NCBI GenBank assembly: GCA_903813345.2
Contig: CAIIXF020000012.1
Location: 4,817,318 to 4,881,317 of the forward strand
Direction of reading: 5' to 3'
From: Owenia fusiformis
Lineage: Eukaryota > Annelida > Polychaeta > Sabellida > Oweniidae
DNA: 64,000 nucleotides
Shown here: positions 23,801 through 36,933 of the stretch, piece after piece
Layout: the number at the start of each line of letters is the position of its first letter
Numbering within the stretch: position 1 is the stretch's first letter
The notes under the pieces: generated by a model
Databases searched by the model: none
The model's input: only the letters and a program-made list of their open reading frames with translations
Told to the model about the DNA's origin: nothing
Program-made: the position numbers and the translations under genes

Positions 23801-26800
23801 TTGTGTAATTTGGTATACATGGGTTATAGGGGTTGGGATTGTTTTGTGATATCCTATATTGCCATTTGTGCATTCTTATCCTACATATAAGACAAATAAA
23901 CCTTGCTTAGAGAGAGTATATCGGAAAAATTTATGTGAGGGATTTGTGAAAATGTCACATTCATTTATCAGTTGAAAAACTAGGATGACAATATGTTGAA
24001 AAATCCATTTTTCCGTTAGATACGTTCAAATTGATTTCACATCTAGAAATACCAAATCGCACGGATGAATAGGTTCACATTTCTACCTCATATTTACCCA
24101 GTTGCACTTGTATTATGTTGCTACATCAGCTTGAGACTCGTGATCATGAAAATTAAATAAAATCAGAAAATTCTATATCAGGAGTTTGCACAGTTAACTT
24201 AGTAATATTTGATACATTCTATTTTGGATACTATTACGTATCACTGCCAACTGAACAATTACTAGTAGTTTAACAAGTATCAATAAATCGATTTACGTTT
24301 TATTTGTTTATCTGCGTATCGACAGTTTAGAAACATTGTTGTATCAAGTCTTAACATACTGCCACTGTCACCCCCTTTCTTAATATTCCATACCCCACTA
24401 GCTATCAAGAGAAAATGCTGCTAGGGTTACAAAAAGGTTGACTCTGACCAGATCAGAGAGACACAATTGGAAAGAGTGTTTGTATGGCAGTTTGCGTATC
24501 TCTGGTCTGGGGAGTGTATTGACAAATCAGATGCTTCGATTCACAGAAAAATATTATTCTGAAGTATCATTTCATTGCAATTATTGTGGAGGGGCATTTG
24601 ATTTGATTCTGAACTTTGGAATCCTGCATTAAAATGAAGACATTATGTAGTACCCCTATTATTAGACCATGGTCCTATACTCAGAACTACATTGGCGTGC
24701 TTTGACTAAACTGACTCTACTGCAGACACACACTCAGATAACTGATGATTATATAGAATATGTAGTGAATGCTTGGAACAGGTTTGTAAGAAAATGTTAA
24801 TGACTTTACCATTAGTGAGCCATCTCACATTTATTTGGATTAGGAAAGGTGACCCTGTTTGGTTAGGGTAAATATGGTAAGCTACAAAATCAGGAATTGA
24901 CTGCACTTATATCTTTCATTGGATCAAACTTCAAAATCGCACCGCAGTACATCGGATGAATTGTAGCAAATCACTTGGTCCCTTGTTACAAAGTTGATTT
25001 TGCAGAACTTCCTTGAGGATAAGCCATTAAAACAGATACTTATTGGATTCTGAACGTGTACTGTGTGAATCAAAGGTCCTCATAATCTATTGCACAATCA
25101 AAAACAGGGAAGAAATTCTAGGTTTTATAATATACCAATGGGAATACTTTCACTTTGGTCAAATTCTCATCCTGGCCTGTTCTTATACTAAGTGAAGATG
25201 TAATAGAAATGTATTGACTAGTCTAGTTATCATGGGGATAGAGAATTTACATCATTGTTAAAAGGTCAAGAGACAAACTTTCACAATGGCATAAGCACAA
25301 GCAGACTAACAGGGCAAGATCATTCAGTAAAGAACCCCTGCAATTATCTGGAATTCCTACAAACCCCATATTGAACTAAAAATACAAATCACAATGGATG
25401 GTTATAAATGAATGCCTATAAATAATATTATAAATCATTATTGACGCCCAAAAATCTATATGAACAACAACAAACCATGACAAATATATGTAAAACCAAT
25501 GAAACATCAAGAATGCAAGAAAGTCTCAAAATAGGCCCTCTGATTAACAGAGTCTAACATTTTCAAGAACAAGTAAGAGATTATTAGAGATTCAAAGTCT
25601 CTTGAAAAAGGGTAAAAAAGTAAAACAAAAAATTATGTATTGTTCTAGTTGAAAGCCCATGATTATATATTTATGGTATGTATTGGGGCTAATCTTATAT
25701 AATCATATTTTCTTATGAATTGGAATTTATAAAAACCAGGAATGTATTCTATTATTAAGGTATCAATTTTCCTGAAAGTTACATCAGCTGGGGTTTTGTT
25801 CCAATTACATCAACATGTTAATAATTTAGGCTCTATAGATCAATGTTATGGTATAGCAGCTATAAAATGCACACCCCCATGCTGTTATACATTTTTCAAG
25901 TTTAAGGTCCAGGGGCTAGTCATAATTACAGTCGAAGCTCTCTTTTAGACTATTAAAAAGGGTACATACTGAGTTCCTATTGTCTCCTTTTAGAGAGATG
26001 AAATATTAAGATTTCTATACCCTGGATCCTAGACATTAGCAGCACTGATAACTAAACTCTGAGTACCACAAATGTATAGTTTTGAAAAGGGTAAGATATT
26101 AATGATCTTAAGTTCCTATCATAGACTTTGCATTCATTAGCCTCTTAAAAGAGAGCTTCGTCTTGTAGTTTGTAACTAGACTCTGCACAAAGAGTTCAAT
26201 TGAACTTTTATAAAGGGAAAAATGCAAGATATTGTCAAGATGTTAAGTCATTCTTTTTTTGATACATGTACTCATTAGCTGTTTTCAAATGAGGAAATCA
26301 CTTTTTGAAAAAAAAGCTTTTACTTCAGATCTTGATTATGTTGAGCAAAACTTCAATTAAAGCTAAAGTGGTATGATCTTTCCATGTGTTATAAGATTAT
26401 GGGGGTTTGATCGTTAAACTCAAGACAATAAAAACGTCGTAACATTAGCTAACTAATCAATTGGGTGTTCCATATGTGTCACTCTTTTGTTGTTTGTAAC
26501 AGTGTATGCCCAAAAATCTATAAAATTATTCAATTTATAATATAAAAGAAACACGAGAGTGTGCCATGTATTGACAATAGGACAACTCCCTTTATGTTTT
26601 TATATTCATTGTGCACTCTCTTAAGCCCCAATTTCGCCTGTTCTTTTCTCCTTGAACCAAAAATCAATTTTAATTGTCTTATTAAAAGCCTATAACATAG
26701 ACACCAAACACTGAATCTGGTGTAACAAGGAAGTGGCCTGGGGCGATGAAATTCGAGATGTTCTACAAAAAAGATTTCTTATTTTTTCAAGCCAGTTATA

Positions 26801-29800
26801 ATTGTAATAAGCATTTTTAATATATTTCTAGTTAATTAAATATAAATATTTACATAGAGCTAACCTGACTCATAGTCATTTTGCTAAAGACTTATGGGAT
26901 TGGACAAGGGGTCCTTTGGGACTATGACCATTCCATCTGGAGGACATTAGGGACTGAAGGACCTTTGGACTGGAGGACCTTTGGACTGGAGGATCTTTGG
27001 ACTGGAGGATCTTGAAAACTGTAGGACTTAGAGACTAAAGGACCAATATGCCTGTAGTGCAGATAGGACTTGAGTACATTAATTATATAAGGGCAATGTC
27101 CTCTTACTGAAATGCTAGACTTGCATGATCTAAAATAAATCTGAAATACTTTTGAACAAATTTCTACAATTTCCTTATACTGACACCCTTGGCCTAGAGG
27201 CAAGCATACCAATTATTATAAATGGAAAATTCAAACTCTTGCAAATGGAACAATTTCCTATAAACAAGTACCAAGAAATCCAAGACAATTTACTCCTTAT
27301 TTTCTGAGAAAAATCTAGACCCTAAACACACCTTCTATGAATCTATGACTGGATATACCCAACTTCCAGAATCTAACTTCCAGGATATTTATGGGAAGTG
27401 ACAAGTTTATATTCCAACTTGTCAGTGAAAATTGAGATGCCAGGAATGCAAGGTTTCATGACCAGTAGACATGGTGGTTTCATATCACTGTTTAGAGTAT
27501 TTAGCCTGGTATCATGTAGCTTTGTAACATTATATATTGCTTGGAGGAGGCTGCCAATTACAATCTATAAACAAGGGAGGTCTTTCCAGATAAGACTCAA
27601 ATATGCTATTCCAGATTCCTAAAACATTTACCCATTTTCATAGTTGATTTTGGTGATTTTAAAGATTTTGATTTTCTTCTAAAGAATTTCATTAGTCTTG
27701 CTCCAAGACCCTGTACTGGGCTATCTTCTCTAACAACTGTGTTGTTTAGATAGGAGTCAGGTCCACTGTCTTGATGCAAGACTATAGTTTCATCTACTAT
27801 GTCCTATTCAGATATTAACAAAGAAATGAAATTGAGAGAACTGCTGTCGTCTTAGATAGGCTTTGTTGGTACAAAAGCTCACAAAAACACTAGAGTGAGA
27901 CACCCTTGGAATAATGTTTGAGACTGGTGTGTTTATAATTCATCTTTCTTGAGATTTTTGGCACTTCTGTTATAACCACCTTGGAAGTTGAAGATGATAT
28001 TCGGCACAAATGCAAAATTCATTTCAAAGAGATTGCAATTTGTTGACTGTGTTATCATCTGAAGGCAGTTCTATACCAATCATGTTTACAAGATAAGAGT
28101 TTAGCACATGAGGTAAACTGGCAAAATACAAATTATGAGGAATGGGTGAATTGTCTAATATTCATTAAATAGTTTAATTTCTAGAGGGCGGGGGGGGGGG
28201 CAGCTATGGAAAGCAAAGGCTTGACCAAAAACATCACATTTTACGTTGATTGAACAATAATTTATAAATTATTCTAACATATCCCTCCTCTGCCTGCTGC
28301 GACTGAGGCTATAACAGTAATGTAACATTATAAGCATGTAAATATTTTGATTACATATACTTGAAAATCCATCACTTTGATTTCTTTATTCAAGTCATAT
28401 ACCCGTCTTTTTAGTGTTAAACTCTTAACAACTCAAGTTGAACTTCAAATAAAAATCGAACAAAATGTTACAAAATTTATGAAACCTGAACTGCGATAAA
28501 CATGATAGTTGTAAATATCTGCCCTCACCTCTATGGCTCATGAATAACAGAGTCTATTCTTTCCAAATAAAAACCTAATAAAATATTTAGCAAAGGGGTT
28601 TGAGTTACCTTTTATACATTGGTTTCAACACCTTTTAAACACGGCATATTTTATGTAGATACTAAGACATTTTTCAAAATAAAAAATTGTTTAACTCTTT
28701 GAGTGCTTTAATATTGAATAGTTTATGTTAAAAATATATATTTTCATTCAACAGTTTACTTGTGAATTACACATACATGTATTAGTCCACTCAGTTTACA
28801 GACATCCCTTTTATATACATGAACATGAAGCATCTACTATCTGGTATTTAATTTTTATACATAATTACAGGGAAAATATATGGAAAATAGGAATATCAAC
28901 ATAACCCTTCTGATGAAGATCAAAATCAAAACAAAAATGTATTTATAAATGTTTTGGTCTCACCAATTCTATAAATAACAATAATTATAGAAGTACTGAA
29001 TAAAACCACAAACTTTAAAAAGGACAAACTGAAATAATTTTCCACTGAAGTGGATAAAATCAACCAGTGGCAACACTTAAAGCACACAGGAAACTAAATG
29101 AGCCATTTCTAGTTTACAAAAAATATTAATGATAATTTAATTTTCAAAGGGTTAAACAGTGCAGAGATTTGAGGCGACTCCTTGTCTCCACGTTTCAAAG
29201 TGGCACACAAAGCATGAATGGGCCACTGTGAGTGGCTCACCCATATAAACAATCAAAGCGCCTTCTCAAATATGTTCTTCTCATTTCAACAATTTAATAG
29301 ATTGATCTTGAGAGATTTCAAATTAAGACATACCCCTGTTTAAAATCATATTCAGATATAATACATATTCAAAATAATATAAACTTGATGTAAATTGATT
29401 TCTTTGTACCGTTACACAAATCAAAAACTCAAGTCGTCAATTTACGCAAATCTTTTCAGGTTTCAACCCCCTCGTTCTTTGTACTATATCTGAAGAGCTG
29501 TACCCCAGGAGACTTTATGGCTAGGCATGCTTCCCCCATTCATCCCAGGCCTATTGAAGCATTTTATGTTGGCACCTTGTTTTAATGGCTCTTTTAGTAA
29601 AAGGTGTTTTTGTAACACCTCTGGTGTCTTTCAGAAATTTTATGTTTGGAAATACCGTGACACTCGAATGAGAAATATTTCAGTCATTTTTTTATTTATA
29701 TTTTTTTTTATTGAAGAAGTATTTGTGGGGTGGAGATGATGACGTCTTAGCATATTATATATTTTACAGTTTCACTTAAATTAATAAAATGTCTGTGGAG

Positions 29801-32800
29801 TGGAGTTGATGACGTCTAAGTATACATATTTTACAGTTTCACTTAAATAAATAAAATATTTGTGGGGTGGGGTTGATGACGTTTTAGCATATTTTACAGT
29901 TTCACTTATACTTGTATTAATAAAGATAAAAATATAAAAACGCTCGTTTTTCGGTTCAGATTAACTATACTCTCTGCTTATGTTTAGTATAGTGGAAAAG
30001 TCTTATCTCAAATGAGAGAGAAATGTGTTAACACAGCAAGAGTGGCATCCCCTTTGAACAGGATCTTCCAAGTACTTACACTTGATGTGTTGAAACTGGA
30101 ATTAATTGCTGCAATTTGTTTTGAAGAATATCTTTGTGAAATGAAGGTATTTAGTGGAAAACACACTTGTCTACATGAAAGATATAAATATATTATTCAT
30201 CAATTATGCAAAGCCTCCAAAATTTTTAAATTTTTTAAAAATTTCAAGGGGGGTTTCAAATTTGACAAATATAATTTTGGCCACCAATTGCTTAAAAAGT
30301 GCTAAAAAGGTGAAAAACTACCTAATTTTAATATAAATTTTGGCCAAAGGAAGGGTTTGAACTCCATGAACTCCTGGATATGGGGCTATAGAATATCATT
30401 ATCCCTGACTAAGGTACAAGTTACAATTTAGTTACCTTTAAGAATGCTTAGCTTTACATAACAAAAGGCATAAGATGCCAACTGAACACTTCTTGATCTA
30501 ATATGAGACCAGAATTTGAATAATATAGATTTATGAAATACTTGATGCAACACTGAAGTTCTACAAGTGGTCATAATTACATGTTAATGCATAACCATAC
30601 TATGCAATATTATAATAACATTTCTCCTTCTGTCAGATACCAACATAGTTCAGATACCAAATATATTTAAATAGAATACTCAATATATGAATCGTGGTAG
30701 CTTCTTCCTTGGCAATCAGAGAATGGTATCCTGATTCAGAGTACCTCTTTATCAAAACCTGTGAGAATTGCAGTTCAGGCTGGAGAACACACTGAAGATC
30801 TTAATTGCAATAAGGGATGAGTGCAAGAATAGTTTTGCACTGAGCCCCTGTGACCTCCTAACATGTTTACATACCATACCATTAACATACCATACCATAC
30901 CATACCATACCAAGTCACCCCACACCATACCAAGTCACCCCACACCACAACATCATATATCTCCACTGAAGGAAAGTGGATCAAACTTAATAAATGAGGT
31001 GAACACATTGTGACCACCACCTCATCTATATACCTCACCGTCACCTCATCTACACATCTCACTGTCACCTCATCTATATACCTCACCGTCACCTCATCTA
31101 CACACCTCACCGTCACCTCATCTATATACCTCACCGTCACCTCATCTACACACCTCACCGTCACCTCATCTATACACCCCACCTTATGGGTTTTAAAAGG
31201 TCTTGATGCAAGCATCTCATTCATTTCATAAAAATACTAATTCCATCACTCTTCGCCCTTACTATGGGTTTGTCAGAGAAATAGGCTCAATGTATAATTA
31301 ATAGCACATTGTAAATATCAGGTAAGTTTTATGTTGGTTTCTATGTAATTTATATCTTTATTCTTGCAAGAAAAGTAATTATATAATTCAGGTTTCCCAA
31401 ACCTTCACCTTTACAAAGTATGTTTGGTCCTACAAGTCTGCAAATCATAAAATTGTAGTTTTCTTGTGTTCTTCAACCCTTTTAATAACACCTTTTCATC
31501 ATGAATTGTGATATTAAAAGAATAAGATCCAAAATATTGTGAATTTGTGAAAATGTGCTTATCCCTTGATTATATGGCTCTTAGCATAACTTACTTTAGC
31601 AAAATAATGAATTTGTTATAATAATTGCAAGGGCAAACATCTCTATTAATAACAGATTTTTTCAATAATTTTGTAAGGGTTGTTTAAATATCAAGTAATT
31701 CTCTCCTGACAAAGACCCAAAGATGTGCACAAACGAAGTATGTCTAGATTAAACTCACATCTATGGGGTGAAAGTTTGCACTAAATATATAAAAAGATCG
31801 CACAAAAGTAGATTGTTTTGAAGTCATTTCAAAGAGGATGTATACCATGGTAGAATACTAATATTAAAGACAATGTTAAAAATGCACTTTTGACTGCATT
31901 ATTGTTTCGTATTCGGTTTTGTTATTTCTCAAAATATGACATCTCAATTTTAATGATTTTTAGTATGAAAATATGAGGTATTCAAACTCCCTTTGTGAGA
32001 GAGTCAATCTGAGGTTGACACACTGTAATGAATTCATTATTCTGGTCATATTTTTCTAAAGTTCTATAGATTTGGGTAATGAGTTGGAGTAGGGGATTTT
32101 GGGATCCAGTAAAGTTTTAACCTGTTTGTAACTTGAACATTTTTCTATTTTCATAAACTGCAATTTCTATTTTGAGCAAAATTATTCATATTCTGTATTA
32201 GAATTTAAACTCAAAGTGAAACCCTAGAAAATTGTAGTATTTTATGTAAACATTTTTAGCGCTAATAAAATATATATGTCGATTACAAATACTGATGCAC
32301 CTAATAATAGTGTGCCGCTATTACAAAAGTGTATGTCAAAATAAATATATAAAAGAAAATATATATTAACTGATAAAATCTAATTTGAAAGGTACAATAT
32401 GACTTATCAATATCGGATAGTTAAGAAAATCTCAGGAGAAGCCAAGTTATGACCATCAGACCATGGGAATAAGCTGTCTTTTTGTCTAATCTGATAATTA
32501 AGATTTCCTCCAAGACACTTTTATCAAAAATCAATAGATAACAATTAAAAAAGGCAAGATGATATGACAACCCTTAAAAATAAAAATAATGCCATACTTT
32601 TGAGTTCTTGATGAAAACACCCACAGTGAAAACCTTTAAAAAAGACTGTCCATTTCGTAAGATGTGTGTATGATAGGACCAAAACAACCAAAAATATTTC
32701 AATATTTCGGACATTTAACATTTTTAGTGATACTTATTTGTAAGGGATAGTCATGCAATAGATTTATATAAAGGGTTACTCATCCTTATAAAACATCTAA

Positions 32801-34505
32801 AATAAATATCAAGATATTTTCTCATGACTGTTTTCCGGGATACCTGTCCCAATCCCATTTATTAAATATCCCTTAATTATGATATCTGCTATCCTCAATT
32901 ATTGTCTATTTCCCAAATAGCAATAGTCTACTAAACTTAACCATTGATATTAGATAGGTTGTAGAGGAATCTGTTAAATAGACTAGGTTGATATGAAAGG
33001 TAATAGAAAGCAAATAAATCAGGTAAACAAATGACTAATTGATAGGTTTGATTTGATATTTTTCAGACCAGTGATTTTCTGTTCCCCTGGAACTACACAG
33101 ATATGCAGAATGTTCCCAAGTATTCATCATTTGATAAATTGTAGAAGATACTCCACCACAGCATTGGATTTTTCTGCAAAGTTAATGAAACTGAACATTG
33201 CATTGTTTGTGAATTTCGGTTGTTTGTGTTGTAAAGATTGTTTATGTTTTTCCTGAAACCAAATCCAGTTTTATAAAACTTAATCATTTTAAGTCTAAAG
33301 TGATGCCGTCAATAAAAATCTCATTTCCATCTCTCTCTAAATTTTTAATTCCTTAAAAACAATGAAAATGTACAAATGACAGTCCTACATTAAATTATTA
33401 AGAATGACAGTTCAAACTTGTACAGGAAACCTGTTAAACCCCCCAAAACCATTCCTAACCAACAAAAAATATACCAGTTCACAGCAGCTTGCCTTCAAGA
33501 TGGTTCACATACAAAGCCAGCCACTTGCAGAAATTGATATGTCTTGGAGCATTGGGTCAAATACCTGATACTGGATAACCTTAGGGTTACAAGAATATGG
33601 GAAAGTAAAACAGATTTCAGAAGCAGAAACAGGTTACTGCATGCTTTCTTCTTTGACTGTATCTGTCTTTTCTACATCAAGAATACACAAACCAAGGCCA
33701 TAGTAAGTAATTAATATTGGTGAATGATGCTAATGATGATAACATACCATAATGATGATAAATTAAGGATGAAGATGATAACAAGTGGTTCACAGCCCAA
33801 ATAAAAACATCATTTTGAGATGAAGATGCAGGTAGATACTCCTCAACAATTTCACAAGTCTTATAGGCCCTTACAATTGCCATGGATACTGGATGCTGTC
33901 TAAAGAAAAATGTACATTTACTCACCTGCTACACACTGTACATATCCACTAAATATTGCTAGCTTTTTGTTCCAAGTATTTGGTAAGCACAGGCTTATTG
34001 TTGCGAACAAGGCCCCCATGCATAAGAACAAGCAGCCCCCTCCGTAAAGAACACTTGACGCTTGCCAAGAGCTGGATGGAATCTTACTAAATGAGAAATA
34101 ATCACCGCCATAAATCCCACATGTTTGTGTGATCCCTGACTCGTTTATAAACTCCTTATCTTGTACACAATAGGTATACATCCCAAGCGAGTCGAATGTT
34201 TTAGGGTGGACTACCCAAAATGGTTGCATGAAACTGAATGTACATGTTCCCGCGACCATCACAGATAATAATGTCCATAGTATAGCGATTGGTGTAGTCA
34301 TTGTACAATAACACTTATTTTTACTGTTGAATTCTAAATGAGGATTCACAGCTGGTAATGGTTTAAAAATTTGATGATGAAGTTCCGCAAGTTTTTTATC
34401 CATCGGGCTCAGATCTGGTGTTGAGTCGAAATCATATGCAGAGTTTGGCGTTGGAGATTCTATATGTTTGTACGTAGAATATGTGTCTCCTTCCTTGGTT
34501 TCCAT
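14892..34505 (-). CDS. LHFPL-family tetraspan membrane protein (LHFPL2/LHFPL6-like), two coding exons
   Basis: Coding exons are complement(33926..34505) and complement(14892..15112), 801 bp, 266 residues. The donor reads G|GTGAGT and the acceptor TTTTCCAG|TG; the phase-1 join makes a valine codon. The protein has four hydrophobic segments near residues 72-93, 150-174, 183-205 and 230-251. Between the first two are conserved-looking cysteines and the LHFPL-style block CGIYGGDYFSFSKIPSSSWQ; the last extracellular loop gives HPVG...C...CQLGWAY, matching the family's YP.GW...C...C.LGWA pattern. Family members are four-pass membrane proteins, some acting as auxiliary subunits of ion channels or receptors; the partner here is unknown. 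The N-terminal cytoplasmic tail of about 70 residues is longer than in typical members. The start is the first ATG (METKEGD); an upstream in-frame GTG at 34545-34547 is not used. More 5' exons are not excluded. Confidence 0.85.
15175..15330 (+). repeat. GTCACC-rich dispersed repeat, copy 3
   Basis: Contains AAGGCATTAACATGCAAAAT, GTCACCACCTGCCAT, ACCACCGAACACCA (twice) and AAGTTGGAGACAATAACG, ending TGGTGACATAA. Matching pieces lie at 12140-12245 (ACCACCGAACACCAA, AAGTTGGAGACTATAACAG, GGTGGTGACATAA) and, on the minus strand, at 10648-10800 (AAGGCATTAACATGCAAAAT). The GTCACC start and GGTGAC end suggest a transposon with inverted termini. Confidence 0.6.
15370..15814. mobile_element. PIF/Harbinger-like MITE, 445 bp, with TTA duplication
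   Basis: The left terminus GGCCATAAGAAGTAGATTCT followed by TTGTTTTGCGTCC is mirrored at the right (GGGACGCAAAACAAAG, then AATCGACTTCTTATGGCC). TTA flanks both sides (15367-15369 and 15815-15817). A 3-bp TTA/TAA duplication and GG-starting termini are characteristic of PIF/Harbinger elements. The 71-codon ORF inside has no transposase motif. Confidence 0.8.
19921..20055. mobile_element. Diverged MITE, CAGGCCCGTAGCC family
   Basis: Begins CAGGCTGGCTTTTGCC and ends CCCCCGCCTG. The interior shares CAGAATGATGAAA and AATTTTCTGGCCAG with the copy at 13176-13335. The right-hand TAGCC is lost, and no clear target-site duplication remains. Confidence 0.55.
20233..20487 (+). pseudogene. Small ORF, possibly the N-terminus of a transposon-derived protein
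   Basis: A frame open from about 20188, with usable ATGs from 20215 on, contains FVNVDESDILTLLDEYSKN, followed by VVSSQLCAENRESSYHCLQ and FLKNYC. An acidic 'V.E.DI..LL...SKNT' stretch is reminiscent of the N-terminal region of Crypton/KCTD-type or similar domesticated transposon proteins, but I cannot confirm it. It ends at a stop just before the foldback at 20551. It could be chance; confidence is low. Confidence 0.25.
20551..20718. mobile_element. Long foldback element, 168 bp
   Basis: ACAATTGTAGACCTCTCC at the left pairs with GGAGAGGTCAACAATTGT at the right. Inside, CGGTCAACCG, ACTGTAAACC and GAAACTACTGTTGAC each have their complement in the other arm. Only a short ACCTTCGGT loop separates the arms, so nearly the whole element is one hairpin. 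Confidence 0.85.
26958..27014 (+). repeat. 16-bp tandem repeat, 3.5 units
   Basis: GGACCTTTGGACTGGA repeats three times with a C-to-T change in the third unit, followed by GGATCTT. Confidence 0.8.
27693..27784. mobile_element. Diverged foldback, AGTCTTGC family, second copy
   Basis: TAGTCTTGCTCCAAGACCCTG at the left and GTCTTGATGCAAGACTA at the right are inverted repeats and match the termini of 12038-12139. The middle has diverged (GGGCTATCTTCTCTAAC / GTTTAGATAGGAG). Confidence 0.65.
29721..29925 (+). repeat. About 70-bp tandem repeat, three units
   Basis: ATTTGTGGGGTGGAG, TGATGACGTCTTAGCATA and TTTTACAGTTTCACTTA recur with starts at 29721, 29791 and 29858. Each unit carries TGATGACGT, a CRE-like half site, probably by chance. 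Confidence 0.85.
30883..30955 (+). repeat. ACCAT/CAAGTCACCCC short tandem repeats
   Basis: CATAC repeats in tandem (about 5 units), followed by two units of CACACCATACCAAGTCACCC. Confidence 0.7.
31019..31186 (+). repeat. 24-bp tandem repeat with 48-bp higher order, seven units
   Basis: The unit ACCTCATCTATATACCTC, ACCGTC (24 bp) alternates between a TATATA and a TACACA version, giving a 48-bp higher-order period. Seven units run from 31019. Frames are open on both strands (TSSIYLTV TSSTHLTV on plus), as expected for a 24-bp repeat; I do not call a protein. Confidence 0.9.
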
Positions 34506-34547
34506 TATGTGTGGTATTGCACTTTCCAGGTGTGTAAATAATTGCAC

Positions 34548-36287
34548 TTTTTAAGTTTATAAAACCTTAGTTTGCGCTTTTCTGATACTTGTACATCCTC
34601 AGATTTTGCATGCGATTGTGATTTCAGAACTCTGAATTCATAAACAAGTTAGTATTGTGAAAATATATGTCATGATATGAATTTCATATTCATTGCTCCA
34701 TTTTATTACTGACTGTAGAAATGTCAGAATATTTTTTACAACTCCTTGATTGTCAAACTTTGTCTTTATAACTTTTTAATTTCCAAATCTTCAAGAAACT
34801 CGAATGCACGAACACTAACCGACCATTACATGAATTACTCACTGTATTGTGCAATGCTCACAAAATAATATGACTCGCATATGTGATTCTATCGAAATCC
34901 AGCTTTTTGTCAACAGCGAAACAACACACGTCTTTCCTTTTTGATTCTCCCTCGATCAGTGTTGTTGAAAACGAGGCTAAACTTGATTGACACTTTAGGG
35001 ATTATCAAAGCAGAGACATCTATAAATCTAAATACAACGTAAAACGAACATAAAGCTATCTTAACTTACACGACATGACACGACATCTATAAATAAAGAT
35101 TGAACAACAATCCATGGAAGCATTCCCCAAGAGAAAATTAAAAAAAAGTTAATTGAATATCAAGAATTTATACACTTCCGCAAATTATAATAATGTGCCT
35201 TAAAAGACACTGGCAGATATGGGTAGGTTCTTAGGAAATGAGCCCATATTTTCAAAGAAAGTGAGCCCCGTAGCACTGGCACTGGGCACTGGGGCCCCTG
35301 CCGTAGGGTTTGCTTTTTAAATCATTCCTTTGGCAAACTAGGCTACTATACCTGTCACGTAAAACTAACGTTAACAATGAAAATCGGGGTTGTTTGGAAA
35401 GAAATTTGGGGGGGATTGAAGTTAATTTTCTTAAAACCTCCTCAAAAAAGAATAGCAGCCATTTTGAAAAAGGTGGTCATTACATGCTATTGTATGCTTT
35501 TTGCCATTTCTTGAAAAGTAACAGAGCGATTTTGATTATTCGTATTTGGTATTTGATGAGCATGGCAAATTGTTGGTGGGATCTTGAGAAGCAGTTGAGC
35601 CGATTCTGTTGAAGTTTTTTACGTGAATGCTTGAAGCATGACCCCACCTAATGGCTCTAATGACAATTTAACTGAGAGACAACCACTGTCGAAAATTGTA
35701 ACAGTGTTGCCACCACGGACGTCAAGTAAGTTTCTGGCGAAAGCCGGAGCATAGATTATTTAGAGGACTGGAAACAAGAATGACCTACCTTTTTATTTCC
35801 CGAATCTCGCCTGAAATTAGCTCATCTTGGTGACTGTAACCTGTATATCTGTATTAATAGAGTCTTTTTGTATCGCATCTGCCTCAATTTTTAAAGTTTA
35901 ATTGGTATTTTCAATATGATTTCACTGTTTTTGTGGACTGGTACGATCAGCCAAGCAAATGGCAGCTGACCTGTTCAAAGTACTTTTAGTACTAATTATC
36001 GCAAATGACAATAATTTTGGAAACAAAATTATACTAAATAGATTACTAAGCATCTAAGGTAAGTAAAACTAGATGAACAACTGAGTCAATAGTGATAAAT
36101 AGGCCAAAACGAATTGGCAGAATTGAAATAGACTATTCAACCAACACTTTTTGATAAATCATGTAAATTAAGTGACTATTGCCAAGTTTTTACTTTTGAA
36201 GTCTATGGCATTCTGGCCAAACCATAACATCTATTTATTCCGCTTTATTTAGCTATACATAGCAACCCCCGTACACCGCTTCATGTA
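34548..36287. other. Intergenic stretch between the LHFPL-like and tyrosinase genes
   Basis: Presumably holds the LHFPL-like promoter and any 5' untranslated exon. No clear TATA box or exon was recognised. The 100-codon plus ORF at 35310-35612 has no recognisable motif. Confidence 0.4.
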
Positions 36288-36522
36288 CAGGGTGTCGAAA
36301 AACAACGGCACCCCCTCCACTGCTTGGTTACATGGCGTGTTCGAACAGCAAGTGGTTGCCATACCAACTGCTAACAATCGGGTGTAAATCTGTCAAATTT
36401 TATGACACAACGCTGAAATTTCACAGGAAACTCTAAAATTAAATTGTCTTTAAAATGGGATATGCCACACCAGGTAAAGTTATTTTTGCTGTAGAGGGGG
36501 TGCCGTTGTTTATGACACCCTG
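36288..36522. mobile_element. CAGGGTGTC-type MITE, 235 bp
   Basis: Left terminus CAGGGTGTCGAAAAACAACG, GCACCCCCTC; right terminus GAGGGGGTGCCGTTGTTTAT, GACACCCTG. They are inverted with few mismatches. TA precedes the left end; the right side reads TGTA, so the TA duplication is imperfect. Resembles ISL2EU/Tc1-mariner-type non-autonomous elements; inferred. Confidence 0.75.
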
Positions 36523-36933
36523 TGTATACTTTATTTGCAACCAGGATATGCTGGGATCTTCATAACGAAAACACATTCGCATCATCTAATTTTTCACTTG
36601 CTGCTTAGCTCATAAATATGCGAATATGAATTAAATGAATTATTGTTTCAATTTCAAGGCTTATTGTTAAATAAAATCTATGTTGTTTTATTTGCGGTAA
36701 AACTGGATTAATTAATTAGTTTATCTATAAGTATGTCCAAACTCTATATTTCATCAGGCTAAAATGTTCATTTGAATGTATCATTTGCTTTGTTCAAGTA
36801 AAATATTGTACTTTTCTTTTAACCGTGAATGAATATATATGATATATTCTATTCAATGTGGTACCATAAAGTATATAAAACAAATATATAAAACTAGAAT
36901 ATATACTCTTTTTGAATTATTTCTATGTTTTCA

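Larger units (their letters stand above)
15113..33925 (-). other. 18.8-kb intron of the LHFPL-like gene
   Basis: Large AT-rich intron bounded by GTGAGT (complement of 33920-33925) and TTTTCCAG (complement of 15113-15120). It holds MITEs, foldbacks and tandem arrays listed separately, and no convincing exon on either strand. The stretches 15815-19920, 20719-26957, 27785-29720, 29926-30880 and 31187-33925 contain nothing I can support beyond low-complexity runs, for example a G run at 28189-28200 and a GAT-rich stretch at 33720-33790. Confidence 0.75.

Noticed and set aside
30775-31231. 149-codon minus ORF and 73-codon plus ORF with 8-residue repeats
   Set aside because: Products of the 24-bp tandem repeat; open on both strands.
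34506-34547. Upstream extension of the LHFPL-like protein (starting QLFTHLESA)
   Set aside because: It would start at GTG; the first ATG in frame is at 34505.
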